NCBI GenBank assembly: GCA_048594885.1
Contig: JBMDXB010000112.1
Span: 181,316 to 245,315 of the forward strand
From: JBMDXB01 sp048594885
Lineage (GTDB): Bacteria; Acidobacteriota; Vicinamibacteria; Vicinamibacterales; 2-12-FULL-66-21
DNA: 64,000 bases
Direction of reading: 5' to 3'
Shown one piece after another: positions 8,320 to 15,266 of the stretch. Every line of letters begins with the position of its first letter. Within the stretch, counting starts at the first letter, position 1. The position numbers and the translations under genes are program-made. The notes under the pieces were generated by a model. That model was not told the DNA's origin. It did no database searches and was given only the letters and a program-made list of their open reading frames with translations.

Positions 8320-9060
8320 TTGAAGTCCCTGTTTCCCGCTCCCGTCCGGCATGCGCTGGTGCTCGCCGCTGGCAACGGCGATCGGTTCACGAGCAGCACT
8401 GGCGCCTCCAAACTCCTGCAGCCGGTACTCGGCCAGCCGCTGATCGTCCGCACGCTCGAAACCGCCTGCGACGCCGGCATCACGACATTCGACATCGTCC
8501 TCGGCTATCAGGCGGACGCCGTGCGAGCCGTCATCGAGCAGCACCGCCCGCCCGGCACGACGATGCGGTTCATCGTCAATCCGGACTGGCACCTGGAAAA
8601 CGGCGTGTCCGCGATGGCCGCGCGCGACGCCTGCGCATGCAGCCGGTTCGCACTACTGATGGGCGATCACCTGTTCGACGCCGACGTGCTCGCGCGTGCG
8701 CTGGCGACGCGTGTGCAGCCGCTCGAATCGATCCTGGCGATCGACTCGCGGCCGGCTTCACCGGTCCTCGCCGCGGAAGCGACAAAAGTCCGCACGGCGG
8801 ACGATTACATCGTCGCGATCGGCAAGGATCTCGAGCCCTACGACGCGCTCGACACCGGCCTGTTCGTGTGCGATCCGGTGCTGTTCCACGCGCTCGAGAC
8901 TTCGATCGCCGCCGGAGACACGACGCTGAGCGGCGGCATTCGACGGCTGGCGGCGCAGCGGCTGATGCGCGCGCTCGACGTCGGAGATGCACGCTGGTGC
9001 GACATCGACACGCCGGCGGACCTGGAGGCCGCCGAGTCGCTGCTCGCCGTGCACACGTGA
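8320..9060 (+). CDS. Nucleotidyltransferase, inositol-1-phosphate cytidylyltransferase-like
   Basis: A 246-residue sugar-nucleotidyltransferase-fold enzyme. The nucleotide-binding loop is LAAGNGDRF (about residues 14-22), with a lysine in ASKLLQPV, a GDHLFDAD metal-binding motif, and the closing WCDIDTPADLEAAE typical of inositol-1-phosphate cytidylyltransferases. Such enzymes make CDP-alcohols from CTP. The next gene, 4 bp downstream, encodes a CDP-alcohol phosphatidyltransferase, the enzyme class that uses this product; in several archaea and thermophiles the two activities are fused for di-myo-inositol phosphate synthesis. TTG is the only usable start. Activated substrate is inferred, not proven. 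Confidence 0.85.
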   Translation: MKSLFPAPVRHALVLAAGNGDRFTSSTGASKLLQPVLGQPLIVRTLETACDAGITTFDIVLGYQADAVRAVIEQHRPPGTTMRFIVNPDWHLENGVSAMAARDACACSRFALLMGDHLFDADVLARALATRVQPLESILAIDSRPASPVLAAEATKVRTADDYIVAIGKDLEPYDALDTGLFVCDPVLFHALETSIAAGDTTLSGGIRRLAAQRLMRALDVGDARWCDIDTPADLEAAESLLAVHT

Positions 9061-9064
9061 TCCC

Positions 9065-11329
9065 ATGCGGACGTCCCTGCGCTTCGGGGCTCTCGTCCTG
9101 GGCGTCGTTCTCTTCGCCATCACGCTGGCGTACGTCGATCTCGACGCGGCCCGATCGACCACCGCGCGGCTCGGCGCGGCGCTCCCGATCGCGATCGGCT
9201 TCAGCGCCGTGTGGCAGCTCGCGCGCACCATCGCCTGGGCCTGGTGCTTCCCGCGTTCGTCGGCGATCGGCTTCGCACGGCTCGCCCGCGTGAGGCTGGC
9301 GGCTGAAGCATTCAGCTATCTGACGCTGCGCGGGATCGCCGGAGAGCCGCTGAAAGTGATGCTGCTCGCCGGCCGGGTCGACGCTCGCCAGGCGACGGCG
9401 GCCGTCGCCCTCGAACGCATCGCCTACATCGTCGGGACCACGATCATCGTCGGCGTGGCGTCGGTGGCGGCGATCGTCTGGCTGCCGTTGTCGGACGTGT
9501 GGTTCCGCGTCTTCCGCGCGTTCGCGATCGGGTCGGCGGCGATCGCTGTGCTCACGGCGATCGTCGTCAGCGGCCGCGGCACGTATCTCGCGGCGGTACT
9601 GCGCGCAATCGATCGCCTGGCGAACACGTCGTGGTCGAGCGGGCGCGTGGCGGCGTTCCTTGGCGCCGTCGAGCGACAGATGCTCGAGCTCGTACGCGGC
9701 AACCCGGCGCGGCTCGCCGTGCTCGTCCTCATGACGATCGTCGCCTATGTGTCGATGTCGCTCGAAGCCTGGATCGTCCTGCGAGCCACCGGCCTCTCGG
9801 TGTCCGCGGCAGGCGCAACGACAGTCGAGACGTTCTCGCGAGTCGCCAGCTTCGCGTCAGCGTTCATTCCCGCGAATCTCGGCGCGCTGGAAGCGTCGAG
9901 CGTCGCGGCGGCCTCGGCGGCTGGCGTCGCGGGCGGCGGCGCCGCGCTGGCGATCGCACGCCGCATGCGCGGGCTGTTCTGGGCGGCGATCGGCCTTGCG
10001 TTGTATCCATGGAAGGAACGCGTGGAGGCAACGGGGTGGCCGGCGAGCGGGCGGCTCGGACACACGCTGTTGTATTTCCCCGAGGATCCCGCGGTCGACG
10101 TTCCCGCGACGGCGCGCCTCGCCGGCCTTGCGATCGCCGAACGCGTACTGCGCGCGGCCTCGCGCGCGGGCTACTCGCGGATTCTCATCTGGCTCCCCGC
10201 CAGGGATACCGCCGCCAATGCTCTCGAGACGCTCGCCCGCCGTGCGCACGGCGCCGAGATCGTCAGGACGCGTGAGGGATGGCAGGCCGCGCTCGCACGC
10301 ATCCCGGGGCTCACACCCGTGACCGCACTCGGCTCAGGCACGGTCGTCTCGCCCGCGCTCCTCGAGGACGCGACGCTCACCACGGCCGGCGCCGGACAGA
10401 ACGTCGACGTCCCTGCGGGCGCCGAGTGGCCCGAAAGCGGCGTCATCCGGCTGCTGGCGGCGGACGCCGCGGTGCCCGAGCAGGTGGCCGATGCGCTGGC
10501 GATTCGACGCGCGCGCGCGCTGCCACTGCCCGACGGCCGCTCCGTTGCCCATGGGCACGCGCGGCTGGCACTCAGGATCAGCTCCGCGGCGGATCTCGAG
10601 CAGGCCGAGCACACGATCAGGCGATCGAGCTACAAGGACACCGACTCGAAGCTCGCGCGGTTCAATCGGCGCATGTCGCTGCCGATCAGTGTGGCGCTGA
10701 TCCGGACGCCGCTGACCGCGAACCAGCTCTCGATCGTGCTCGTCGCGGTCGGTTTCTACGCCGCGTGGCTGTTCAGCGCCGGCCACTACTGGACGGGCGT
10801 GACGGCGGCGTTCCTGTCGCTCTCCGCCAGCATTCTCGACGGCTGCGACGGCGAAATCGCGCGCCTCAAATACCAGGAATCCGCGCTCGGCTGCTGGATC
10901 GAGACCGTCGGCGACTACTCGTACTACGTCGCCATCTTCATCGGACTCACGGCGGGCGCCGTGCGGCAGACGCACTGGGAGGCCTTCTACTGGATTGGCG
11001 GCATCGCGCTTGCCGGCACGCTGGTGGCGTTCGCGCTTTTGATCTTCCTGCGCAGCCGAATCACGGCCGGCCGGCCGGAGCGGCTGCACGCGATCGCACG
11101 CCAGCGGTTCAAGGCGGAACCGAAATTGTGGTCGCGGGTGATCTGGCGGATCTCGTTCGTGGCGACACGCGCGGCGATGCCCTATGGGATCATGGCGTTC
11201 GCGCTGGTCAAGCTGCTGCCGGCGGTCGTGCTGCTCGCCGCGATCGGCGCGAACGTCTACTGGATCAGCATGGTGGCAAGGCTGCGGGATCTGCTCGGCG
11301 GAGGACAGCAGGAACGCGTCGCTGCGTGA
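9065..11329 (+). CDS. Three-part fusion: LPG-synthase-TM, nucleotidyltransferase-like, CDP-alcohol phosphatidyltransferase
   Basis: A 754-residue membrane protein. Residues 1-320 are a second LPG_synthase_TM flippase-like domain (ERIAYIVG, FIPANLGALEASS). Residues about 325-540 resemble a degenerate nucleotidyltransferase: the LAAGxGxR loop is missing, but the closing region before the next domain (SSAADLEQAEHTIRRSSY) aligns with cytidylyltransferase C-termini. Residues 545-754 are a CDP-alcohol phosphatidyltransferase: D595-G-x2-A-R600-x8-G609-x3-E613-x3-D617, with Glu where the family has its third Asp. It probably joins a CDP-activated headgroup to an alcohol or phospho-alcohol at the membrane. 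It follows the cytidylyltransferase gene at 4 bp, so co-translation is likely. Confidence 0.85.
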   Translation: MRTSLRFGALVLGVVLFAITLAYVDLDAARSTTARLGAALPIAIGFSAVWQLARTIAWAWCFPRSSAIGFARLARVRLAAEAFSYLTLRGIAGEPLKVMLLAGRVDARQATAAVALERIAYIVGTTIIVGVASVAAIVWLPLSDVWFRVFRAFAIGSAAIAVLTAIVVSGRGTYLAAVLRAIDRLANTSWSSGRVAAFLGAVERQMLELVRGNPARLAVLVLMTIVAYVSMSLEAWIVLRATGLSVSAAGATTVETFSRVASFASAFIPANLGALEASSVAAASAAGVAGGGAALAIARRMRGLFWAAIGLALYPWKERVEATGWPASGRLGHTLLYFPEDPAVDVPATARLAGLAIAERVLRAASRAGYSRILIWLPARDTAANALETLARRAHGAEIVRTREGWQAALARIPGLTPVTALGSGTVVSPALLEDATLTTAGAGQNVDVPAGAEWPESGVIRLLAADAAVPEQVADALAIRRARALPLPDGRSVAHGHARLALRISSAADLEQAEHTIRRSSYKDTDSKLARFNRRMSLPISVALIRTPLTANQLSIVLVAVGFYAAWLFSAGHYWTGVTAAFLSLSASILDGCDGEIARLKYQESALGCWIETVGDYSYYVAIFIGLTAGAVRQTHWEAFYWIGGIALAGTLVAFALLIFLRSRITAGRPERLHAIARQRFKAEPKLWSRVIWRISFVATRAAMPYGIMAFALVKLLPAVVLLAAIGANVYWISMVARLRDLLGGGQQERVAA

Positions 11330-11334
11330 GGCGT

Positions 11335-11373
11335 GGTTGGCGCAACCATGGTTGGCGCAACTAAAGTTGCGCC
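11335..11373. repeat. Tandem palindromes at convergent gene ends
   Basis: Two related palindromic units: GGTTG-gcg-CAACC at 11335-11347, and a perfect 9-bp-arm hairpin GGCGCAACT-aa-AGTTGCGCC at 11354-11373. It sits six bases after the stop of the CDP-alcohol transferase gene and before the convergent recR end. It could act as a bidirectional terminator stem, although no T-tract follows, or be a REP-like element. Confidence 0.7.
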
Positions 11374-11388
11374 CTACGTACCCCTTAG

Positions 11389-11416
11389 CCTTTACCCTTT
11401 ACCCTTCACCATTCAG
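11389..11416. repeat. Short heptamer array, CCTTTAC type
   Basis: Four heptamers: CCTTTAC, CCTTTAC, CCTTCAC, CATTCAG. The recR stop codon (11413-11415 on the minus strand) lies inside the last unit, so the array supplies the end of the gene. Confidence 0.7.
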
Positions 11417-12009
11417 ACTTCTCTCCTCCCCTCCATCGCTTTGTGCATCGTCACCTCGTCGGCATATTCGAGGTCGCTGCCGACGGGAACTCCCATCGCA
11501 ATGCGCGTGACGCGGACGCCAAGCGGCTTGAGCAGCTTGGCCAGGTAGATCGCCGTCGCCTCCCCCTCCACGTTCGGATTCGTCGCCAGGATCACTTCCT
11601 CCACGCCGCCGTTGCCGACGCGCGTCAGCAGCTCCTTGATCTTCAGATCGTCCGGACCGACGCCGTGCAGCGGCGACAGCGCGCCCATCAGGACGTGGTA
11701 CACGCCCTTGAAGTCGCGCGTCTTCTCGATCGCCGTCACGTTCTCCGGCTCTTCGACGACGCAGATGAGGCGACGGTCTCGGGTAGGATGCGTGCAGAAG
11801 TAGCAGGGATCCGCGTCCGTGATGTTGCTGCAGACGGAGCAGTAGGTGACGCGGTCCTTGACCTCGCGCATGGCGTCGGCGAGGCGCTCGACCTCTTCGC
11901 GCGGGGTCTTGAGGATGTGAAACGCGAGGCGCTGCGCGCTCTTGGCGCCGATGCCGGGCAGCCGCTGCAACTGCTCGATCAGCCTCGTAAGTGGATCGGG
12001 CCGGGACAT
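11413..12009 (-). CDS. recR: Recombination mediator protein RecR
   Basis: A 198-residue RecR, the DNA-binding ring protein that works with RecO (and RecF) to load RecA at gaps. It has the N-terminal helix-hairpin-helix (LQRLPGIGAKSAQRLAFHIL), the zinc finger YCSVC...PCYFC (about residues 57-73), the Toprim domain (ICVVEEP, GALSPLHGVGPDDL) and the C-terminal Walker-like segment. ATG at 12009 is embedded in a 39-bp repeat copied from the end of ebfC. The ancestral arrangement was probably ebfC and recR coupled through a TGATG stop/start overlap, still visible at both copies. Order SRP RNA-dnaX-ebfC-recR is as in Bacillus. Confidence 0.97.
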   Translation of the reverse strand: MSRPDPLTRLIEQLQRLPGIGAKSAQRLAFHILKTPREEVERLADAMREVKDRVTYCSVCSNITDADPCYFCTHPTRDRRLICVVEEPENVTAIEKTRDFKGVYHVLMGALSPLHGVGPDDLKIKELLTRVGNGGVEEVILATNPNVEGEATAIYLAKLLKPLGVRVTRIAMGVPVGSDLEYADEVTMHKAMEGRREV

Positions 12010-12185
12010 CAAAACATGCCGGGGATCTTCATGCCGCCCATCATTACTTGGCGCTCGGGGCCGCCGCTTCGCGGCGGTTCCCTCCGGCCCCTCGCTTCGC
12101 TTGCTCCACTACGCTCGCGCTCCGCCGCTCGCTCCGTTCCGTTCGCCATCAAAACATACCCGGGATCTTCATGCCGCCCATCATT
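12007..12185. repeat. 39-bp direct repeat flanking a ~100-bp GC-rich insert
   Basis: 12007-12045 and 12147-12185 match at 37 of 39 positions, 140 bp apart. Both carry the last codons of ebfC, its TGA and the overlapping ATG. The ~100 bp between them contains a 7-bp-arm hairpin (CCGCCGC-ttc-GCGGCGG, 12061-12077) and GCGAGCG-rich sequence without coding sense. It looks like an insertion that duplicated its target and kept both neighbouring genes intact. Confidence 0.85.
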
Positions 12186-12448
12186 CCGCTGAGTTGCTTC
12201 TGCATCGCTTCGTCGACCTTGCGATGCGCGTCGTTGAGCGCGGCGAGAATCAGGTCCTGCAGCATCTCGACGTCTTCCTTCGAGACCGCTTCCGGATCGA
12301 TCGTGAGCGACTGCACCTGCTTGTTGCCGTTCATCACGACCGTGACCATCCCGCCGCCGGCGGTGGCCTCGACGCGCAGATCCGCCATCTCCTTCTGCAG
12401 ACGATCCTGCATCTGCTGCGCCTGCTTCATCATCTGCTGGATGTTCAT
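12149..12448 (-). CDS. ebfC: YbaB/EbfC nucleoid-associated protein
   Basis: A 99-residue member of the YbaB/EbfC family: N-terminal helix rich in Met and Gln (MNIQQMMKQAQQMQDRLQKE), a central beta sheet (VEATAGGGMVTVVMNG), and a C-terminal helix ending in a Gly/Met-rich tail (MMGGMKIPGMF). These homodimers bind DNA and compact the nucleoid; the gene is usually between dnaX and recR. The ATG overlaps the dnaX stop (TAATG), with GAGGAG upstream, so translation is coupled to dnaX. Its 3' 37 bp are repeated upstream of recR. Confidence 0.95.
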   Translation of the reverse strand: MNIQQMMKQAQQMQDRLQKEMADLRVEATAGGGMVTVVMNGNKQVQSLTIDPEAVSKEDVEMLQDLILAALNDAHRKVDEAMQKQLSGMMGGMKIPGMF

Positions 12449-14209
12449 TACATCTCCTCGACTTCTTTGATCTCCGTCCCGAACACGTCGAGCATCGACT
12501 GGACGCCGGGGTCGGCCATCGCCTGCTGCTTCAATTCGGCCTGGCGGTCGGCGCCGCCCTTCTGCGGCGCCGCCGCGGTCTGTCCCGGCTTCGCCGCCGG
12601 CGTTGCCGTCCCTTCCGCCGTCGCGATCGTCATCTTGCGGCCCGCGAGCTGCGACGCGAGCGTCTCGAGCCACGGCTTCTGCTGCTCGAGCTGCCCGCTC
12701 AGCACCTTGTGAATCGGCGCGAACGTGAACGTGATGCGATCGCCGGCGATCTCGATGCGCTGCGCCATCGATACCACGGAGCCGTGGAAGAACTTCTTCG
12801 CCTTGCGGATCTCTCCGAGGAACGCCTCCTTCAGATCGCCCCCGATGACGGGCTGCAGATCCGGCACGGGATCGGCGGCCGCCGCCGTTCGGGGGGCCGG
12901 GGGGCCGGGGGGCCGGGAAGCCGGGAAGCCAGAGGGTCGGGAAGCCGGGGCGCCAGAGGGTCGGGGGGCCGGGGGGCCCCGGGGGGGGGGGCGGGGGGGC
13001 GCCGGCCCCCCCCCCCCCCCGCCCCCCCCCCCCCCCCCCCCCCCCCCCCCCACCCCCCCCGGCGCCCCGGCTCCCCGACTCCATTCCCTGAATGAGATCG
13101 CTCAGCGGCACCAGCTTCCGCAGGTGGATCCATCGCAGCAGCGCCATCTCGAGATGGAATCGCGGATACGCCGAGCCGCGGATGTCGTACTCGGCTTTCG
13201 TCAGCACCTCGAACGCGCGCATGAGGTCTTCATCGGAGAAGCGCGCCGCAAGCGAGGCGAGCCGCTCGCGTTCCAGCTCGGCGCAAATCTCGGGATCGTT
13301 GAGCCGGTTGCGATCGACGCGGACGACGAGCATGTCGCGCGTGAGACGTGCCAGCTCGCGGATGACGAGCCGCAGGTCGTAGCCGGACTCGACGGCGTTG
13401 CCGGCCAGCTCGAAGGCGGCGGAGCCGTCCTCCCGCGCCACGGCATCGGCCAGGTCGAGCAGCAGGTCGCGCCGCACCAGGCCGAGCACCGTCGTCACGT
13501 CGTCGGCCGAGATGGTGTCGCCGGCAAATGCGATCACCTGGTCGAGCGCGCTCTGCGCGTCGCGCATGCTGCCGTCGCCGGCGCGCGCGATCAGCATCAG
13601 CGCCGCGTCGTCGATCGCGATCTTCTCGGCGTCGGCGATCTTGCGGAGCTGATCGGCGATCGGCTTCACGCCGATCGTCTTGAGCTCGAACACCTGCGAG
13701 CGCGACTGGATCGTCGCCGGGACCTTCTCCAGCTCCGTCGTCGCCATCATGAAGACGACGTGCGGCGGCGGCTCTTCGATCGATTTCAGCAGCGCGTCGA
13801 ACGCCTGCTGCGAGAGCCGGTGGACTTCGTCGATGATGAAGATCTTGTAGCGGTCGCGCGCCGGCGCCATGCCGAGGCCGGCCACGATCACGTCGCGGAC
13901 GTTCTGGACCTGCGTATGCGTCGCGGCGTCGATCTCGAGGACGTCCATGTCACGCCCTTCGGCGATCTCGACGCAGGCGTCACACTCGCCACAGGGATCG
14001 GCGGTCGGCCCGTTGACGCAACTGAGGCCGCGCGCGAGGATGCGCGCCGTGGTGGTCTTGCCCACGCCGCGCGGTCCGGCGAAGACGAAGGACTGCGCGA
14101 TACGCTTCGCGGCGATCGCGTTGCGCAGCGTCTGCGTGACGCCGCGCTGGCCGATCACGTCCTCGAACCGCTGCGGGCGCCATTTGCGCGCGAGTACTTT
14201 GTAGGACAA
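12448..14209 (-). CDS. dnaX: DNA polymerase III subunit gamma/tau, frame broken at a homopolymer tract
   Basis: About 587 codons in two frames. Residues 1-370 are a complete AAA+ clamp-loader ATPase: MSYKVLARKWRPQ, Walker A GPRGVGKTT, the four-Cys zinc module (SCVNGPTADPCGECDAC), Walker B IIDEVH and a sensor TIQSRSQ. The C-terminal part (DLKEAFLGEIRKAKKFFHG to VFGTEIKEVEEM) is in another frame. The switch falls in the linker at 12891-13077, made of GGGGGGCC-type octamers and C runs of 15 and 30. As dnaX is essential, an assembly error or slippage is more likely than a dead gene. TTG at 14209 gives the canonical N-terminus. No A-AAA-AAG slip site was seen. Confidence 0.85.
12891..12978. repeat. 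Octamer array inside dnaX
   Basis: Eleven perfect-length 8-bp units of GGGGGGCC, GGGAAGCC, AGAGGGTC or GGGGCGCC. They encode the Pro/Ala/Arg-rich linker of DnaX. The array is followed by long G and C runs (to about 13060). A very similar octamer array lies in the DUF1501 gene. Confidence 0.9.
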
Positions 14210-14227
14210 TGGTCGATCGCGACTCGT

Positions 14228-14255
14228 CAATGGTGAATAGTGAATGGCGAATGGG
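14228..14255. repeat. Short heptamer array, GAATGGx type
   Basis: Four heptamers (CAATGGT, GAATAGT, GAATGGC, GAATGGG) between the dnaX start and the SRP RNA gene. Their composition is AT-richer than the surroundings. Confidence 0.65.
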
Positions 14256-14373
14256 CCCCACCGCGACCCGGAAGAACCTGCGGCACATGTCAGTGACTGC
14301 TTAGCGCTGCTGCCTTCCGGCCCTGACGCGGTTCGCAGGCTGAGATTGCACAGGGTCCGGGTCGCGGGGCGGC
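14254..14373 (-). ncRNA. ffs: Signal recognition particle RNA (small bacterial type)
   Basis: On the minus strand the apical SRP RNA motif is present: GTCAGGGCCGGAAGGCAGCA, with the conserved GGAAG tetraloop-side sequence and the asymmetric loop GCAGC. The ends pair (GCCCCGCGACCCGGA near the 5' end with TTCCGGGTCGCG-GTGGGGC at the 3' end), giving a hairpin of about 120 nt. It binds Ffh to direct membrane proteins to the translocon. It lies just upstream of dnaX, as in many bacteria. End points are approximate. Confidence 0.93.
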
Positions 14374-14528
14374 CCACTCGGTGCACATGCGCGCCGTTCG
14401 TCACGCGCGCAAGCATCAAGTGTAGCGTGGCGGCACAGCCGAGGCAAGCGCGGCGGCACGGTCTAACTCTCTCTCTATGTTAGAGTTGACCGCACACGAG
14501 CAGACCGCTGAAAGACCACGGCCTGCAA

Positions 14529-14550
14529 CGACCAAGGGCCAAGGGACCAA
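14529..14550. repeat. Heptamer repeats, GACCAAG type
   Basis: Three units of CGACCAA/GGGCCAA/GGGACCAA. The leading GCCTGCAACGACCA is shared with the copy at 36271-36284, suggesting one dispersed element family. Confidence 0.65.
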
Positions 14551-14567
14551 GGAGGCCTGGATCACTT

Positions 14568-14632
14568 GAAGCAGGCCTAAAGGCCTGCACTACGGCTGTC
14601 GCTGTCGTAGTGCAGCCCTTCAGGGCTGCTTC
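14568..14632. repeat. Palindromic element overlapping the 3' end of ppa
   Basis: Left arm 14568-14594 and right arm 14606-14632 are 27-bp inverted copies with four differences. Each arm is itself a palindrome (GCAGGCCT-aa-AGGCCTGC; GCAGCCCT-t-CAGGGCTGC). The TGA of ppa lies in the right arm. As RNA it would form a long stem, possibly acting as a terminator; as DNA it looks like a mobile palindrome inserted at the gene end. Confidence 0.85.
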
Positions 14633-15177
14633 ACGTGGATGAGATCCCCACGCCGCAGCCGGCGATACAGTTCCAGCGCTTCCTGGATGATCCGCAACGC
14701 GTCCGCCGGGCCGAGCAGGTCGTCGACGACGACCTTCTTGTGCTCGAGCGCCTTGTAATCCTCGAAGAACCGCCGCAGCTCGCGCAATACGTGGTTCGGG
14801 AGCTGGTCCTTGTCGACGTATTCGGCAAACGCCGGATCGCGGACGCTGACGGCGACGATCTTGTCGTCGATTCCCTTCTCGTCGCGCATCCGCATCACGC
14901 CGATCGCGCGGGCCTCGACGATCGTCAGCGGAAACACCGGCTCCTGGCCGAGCACGAGCGCGTCCAGCGGATCGCTATCGTCGCAATACGTGCGCGGGAT
15001 GAAGCCGTAGTCGGCGGGATAGTGAACGGCGCTGTAGAGCACGCGATCGAGCCGCAGCAGGCCCGTCTCCTTGTCGAGCTCGTACTTGTTCTTGCTGCCC
15101 TTGGGAATCTCGATGACGACGGGGAAGGCTGTCGCGACCAGCGTGTCGTCGACGTAGGTGTCGTGCCAGGGGTGCAT
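14620..15177 (-). CDS. ppa: Inorganic pyrophosphatase (family I)
   Basis: A 185-residue soluble pyrophosphatase, hydrolysing PPi from biosynthetic reactions. Family motifs are present: VIEIPKGSKNKYE, LLRLDRVLYSAVHYPADYGFIP, and the metal-binding DSDPLDALVL (three Asp in the signature DxDPxD), then GVMRMRDEKGIDDKIVAV. Length and order match bacterial family I. The last codons and stop come from a palindromic element. Confidence 0.96.
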   Translation of the reverse strand: MHPWHDTYVDDTLVATAFPVVIEIPKGSKNKYELDKETGLLRLDRVLYSAVHYPADYGFIPRTYCDDSDPLDALVLGQEPVFPLTIVEARAIGVMRMRDEKGIDDKIVAVSVRDPAFAEYVDKDQLPNHVLRELRRFFEDYKALEHKKVVVDDLLGPADALRIIQEALELYRRLRRGDLIHVKQP

Positions 15178-15266
15178 GCGCTGAGTGTAGCGCCGTTTCG
15201 ACCCAACAGGCCGCTTCGTGCCCCGTGGTGTCTAAACGCGAGAATACGATTCGAGGGACTCTTCCC

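Noticed and set aside
12891..13060. Classical programmed -1 frameshift in dnaX
   Set aside because: No A-AAA-AAG slip site or downstream stem was found at the frame change; only homopolymer runs, which are more likely an assembly problem.
12725..14236. 503-codon plus-strand open frame with Gly/Pro repeats
   Set aside because: Antisense to dnaX; the Pro-rich middle is the octamer and poly-C tract read backwards.
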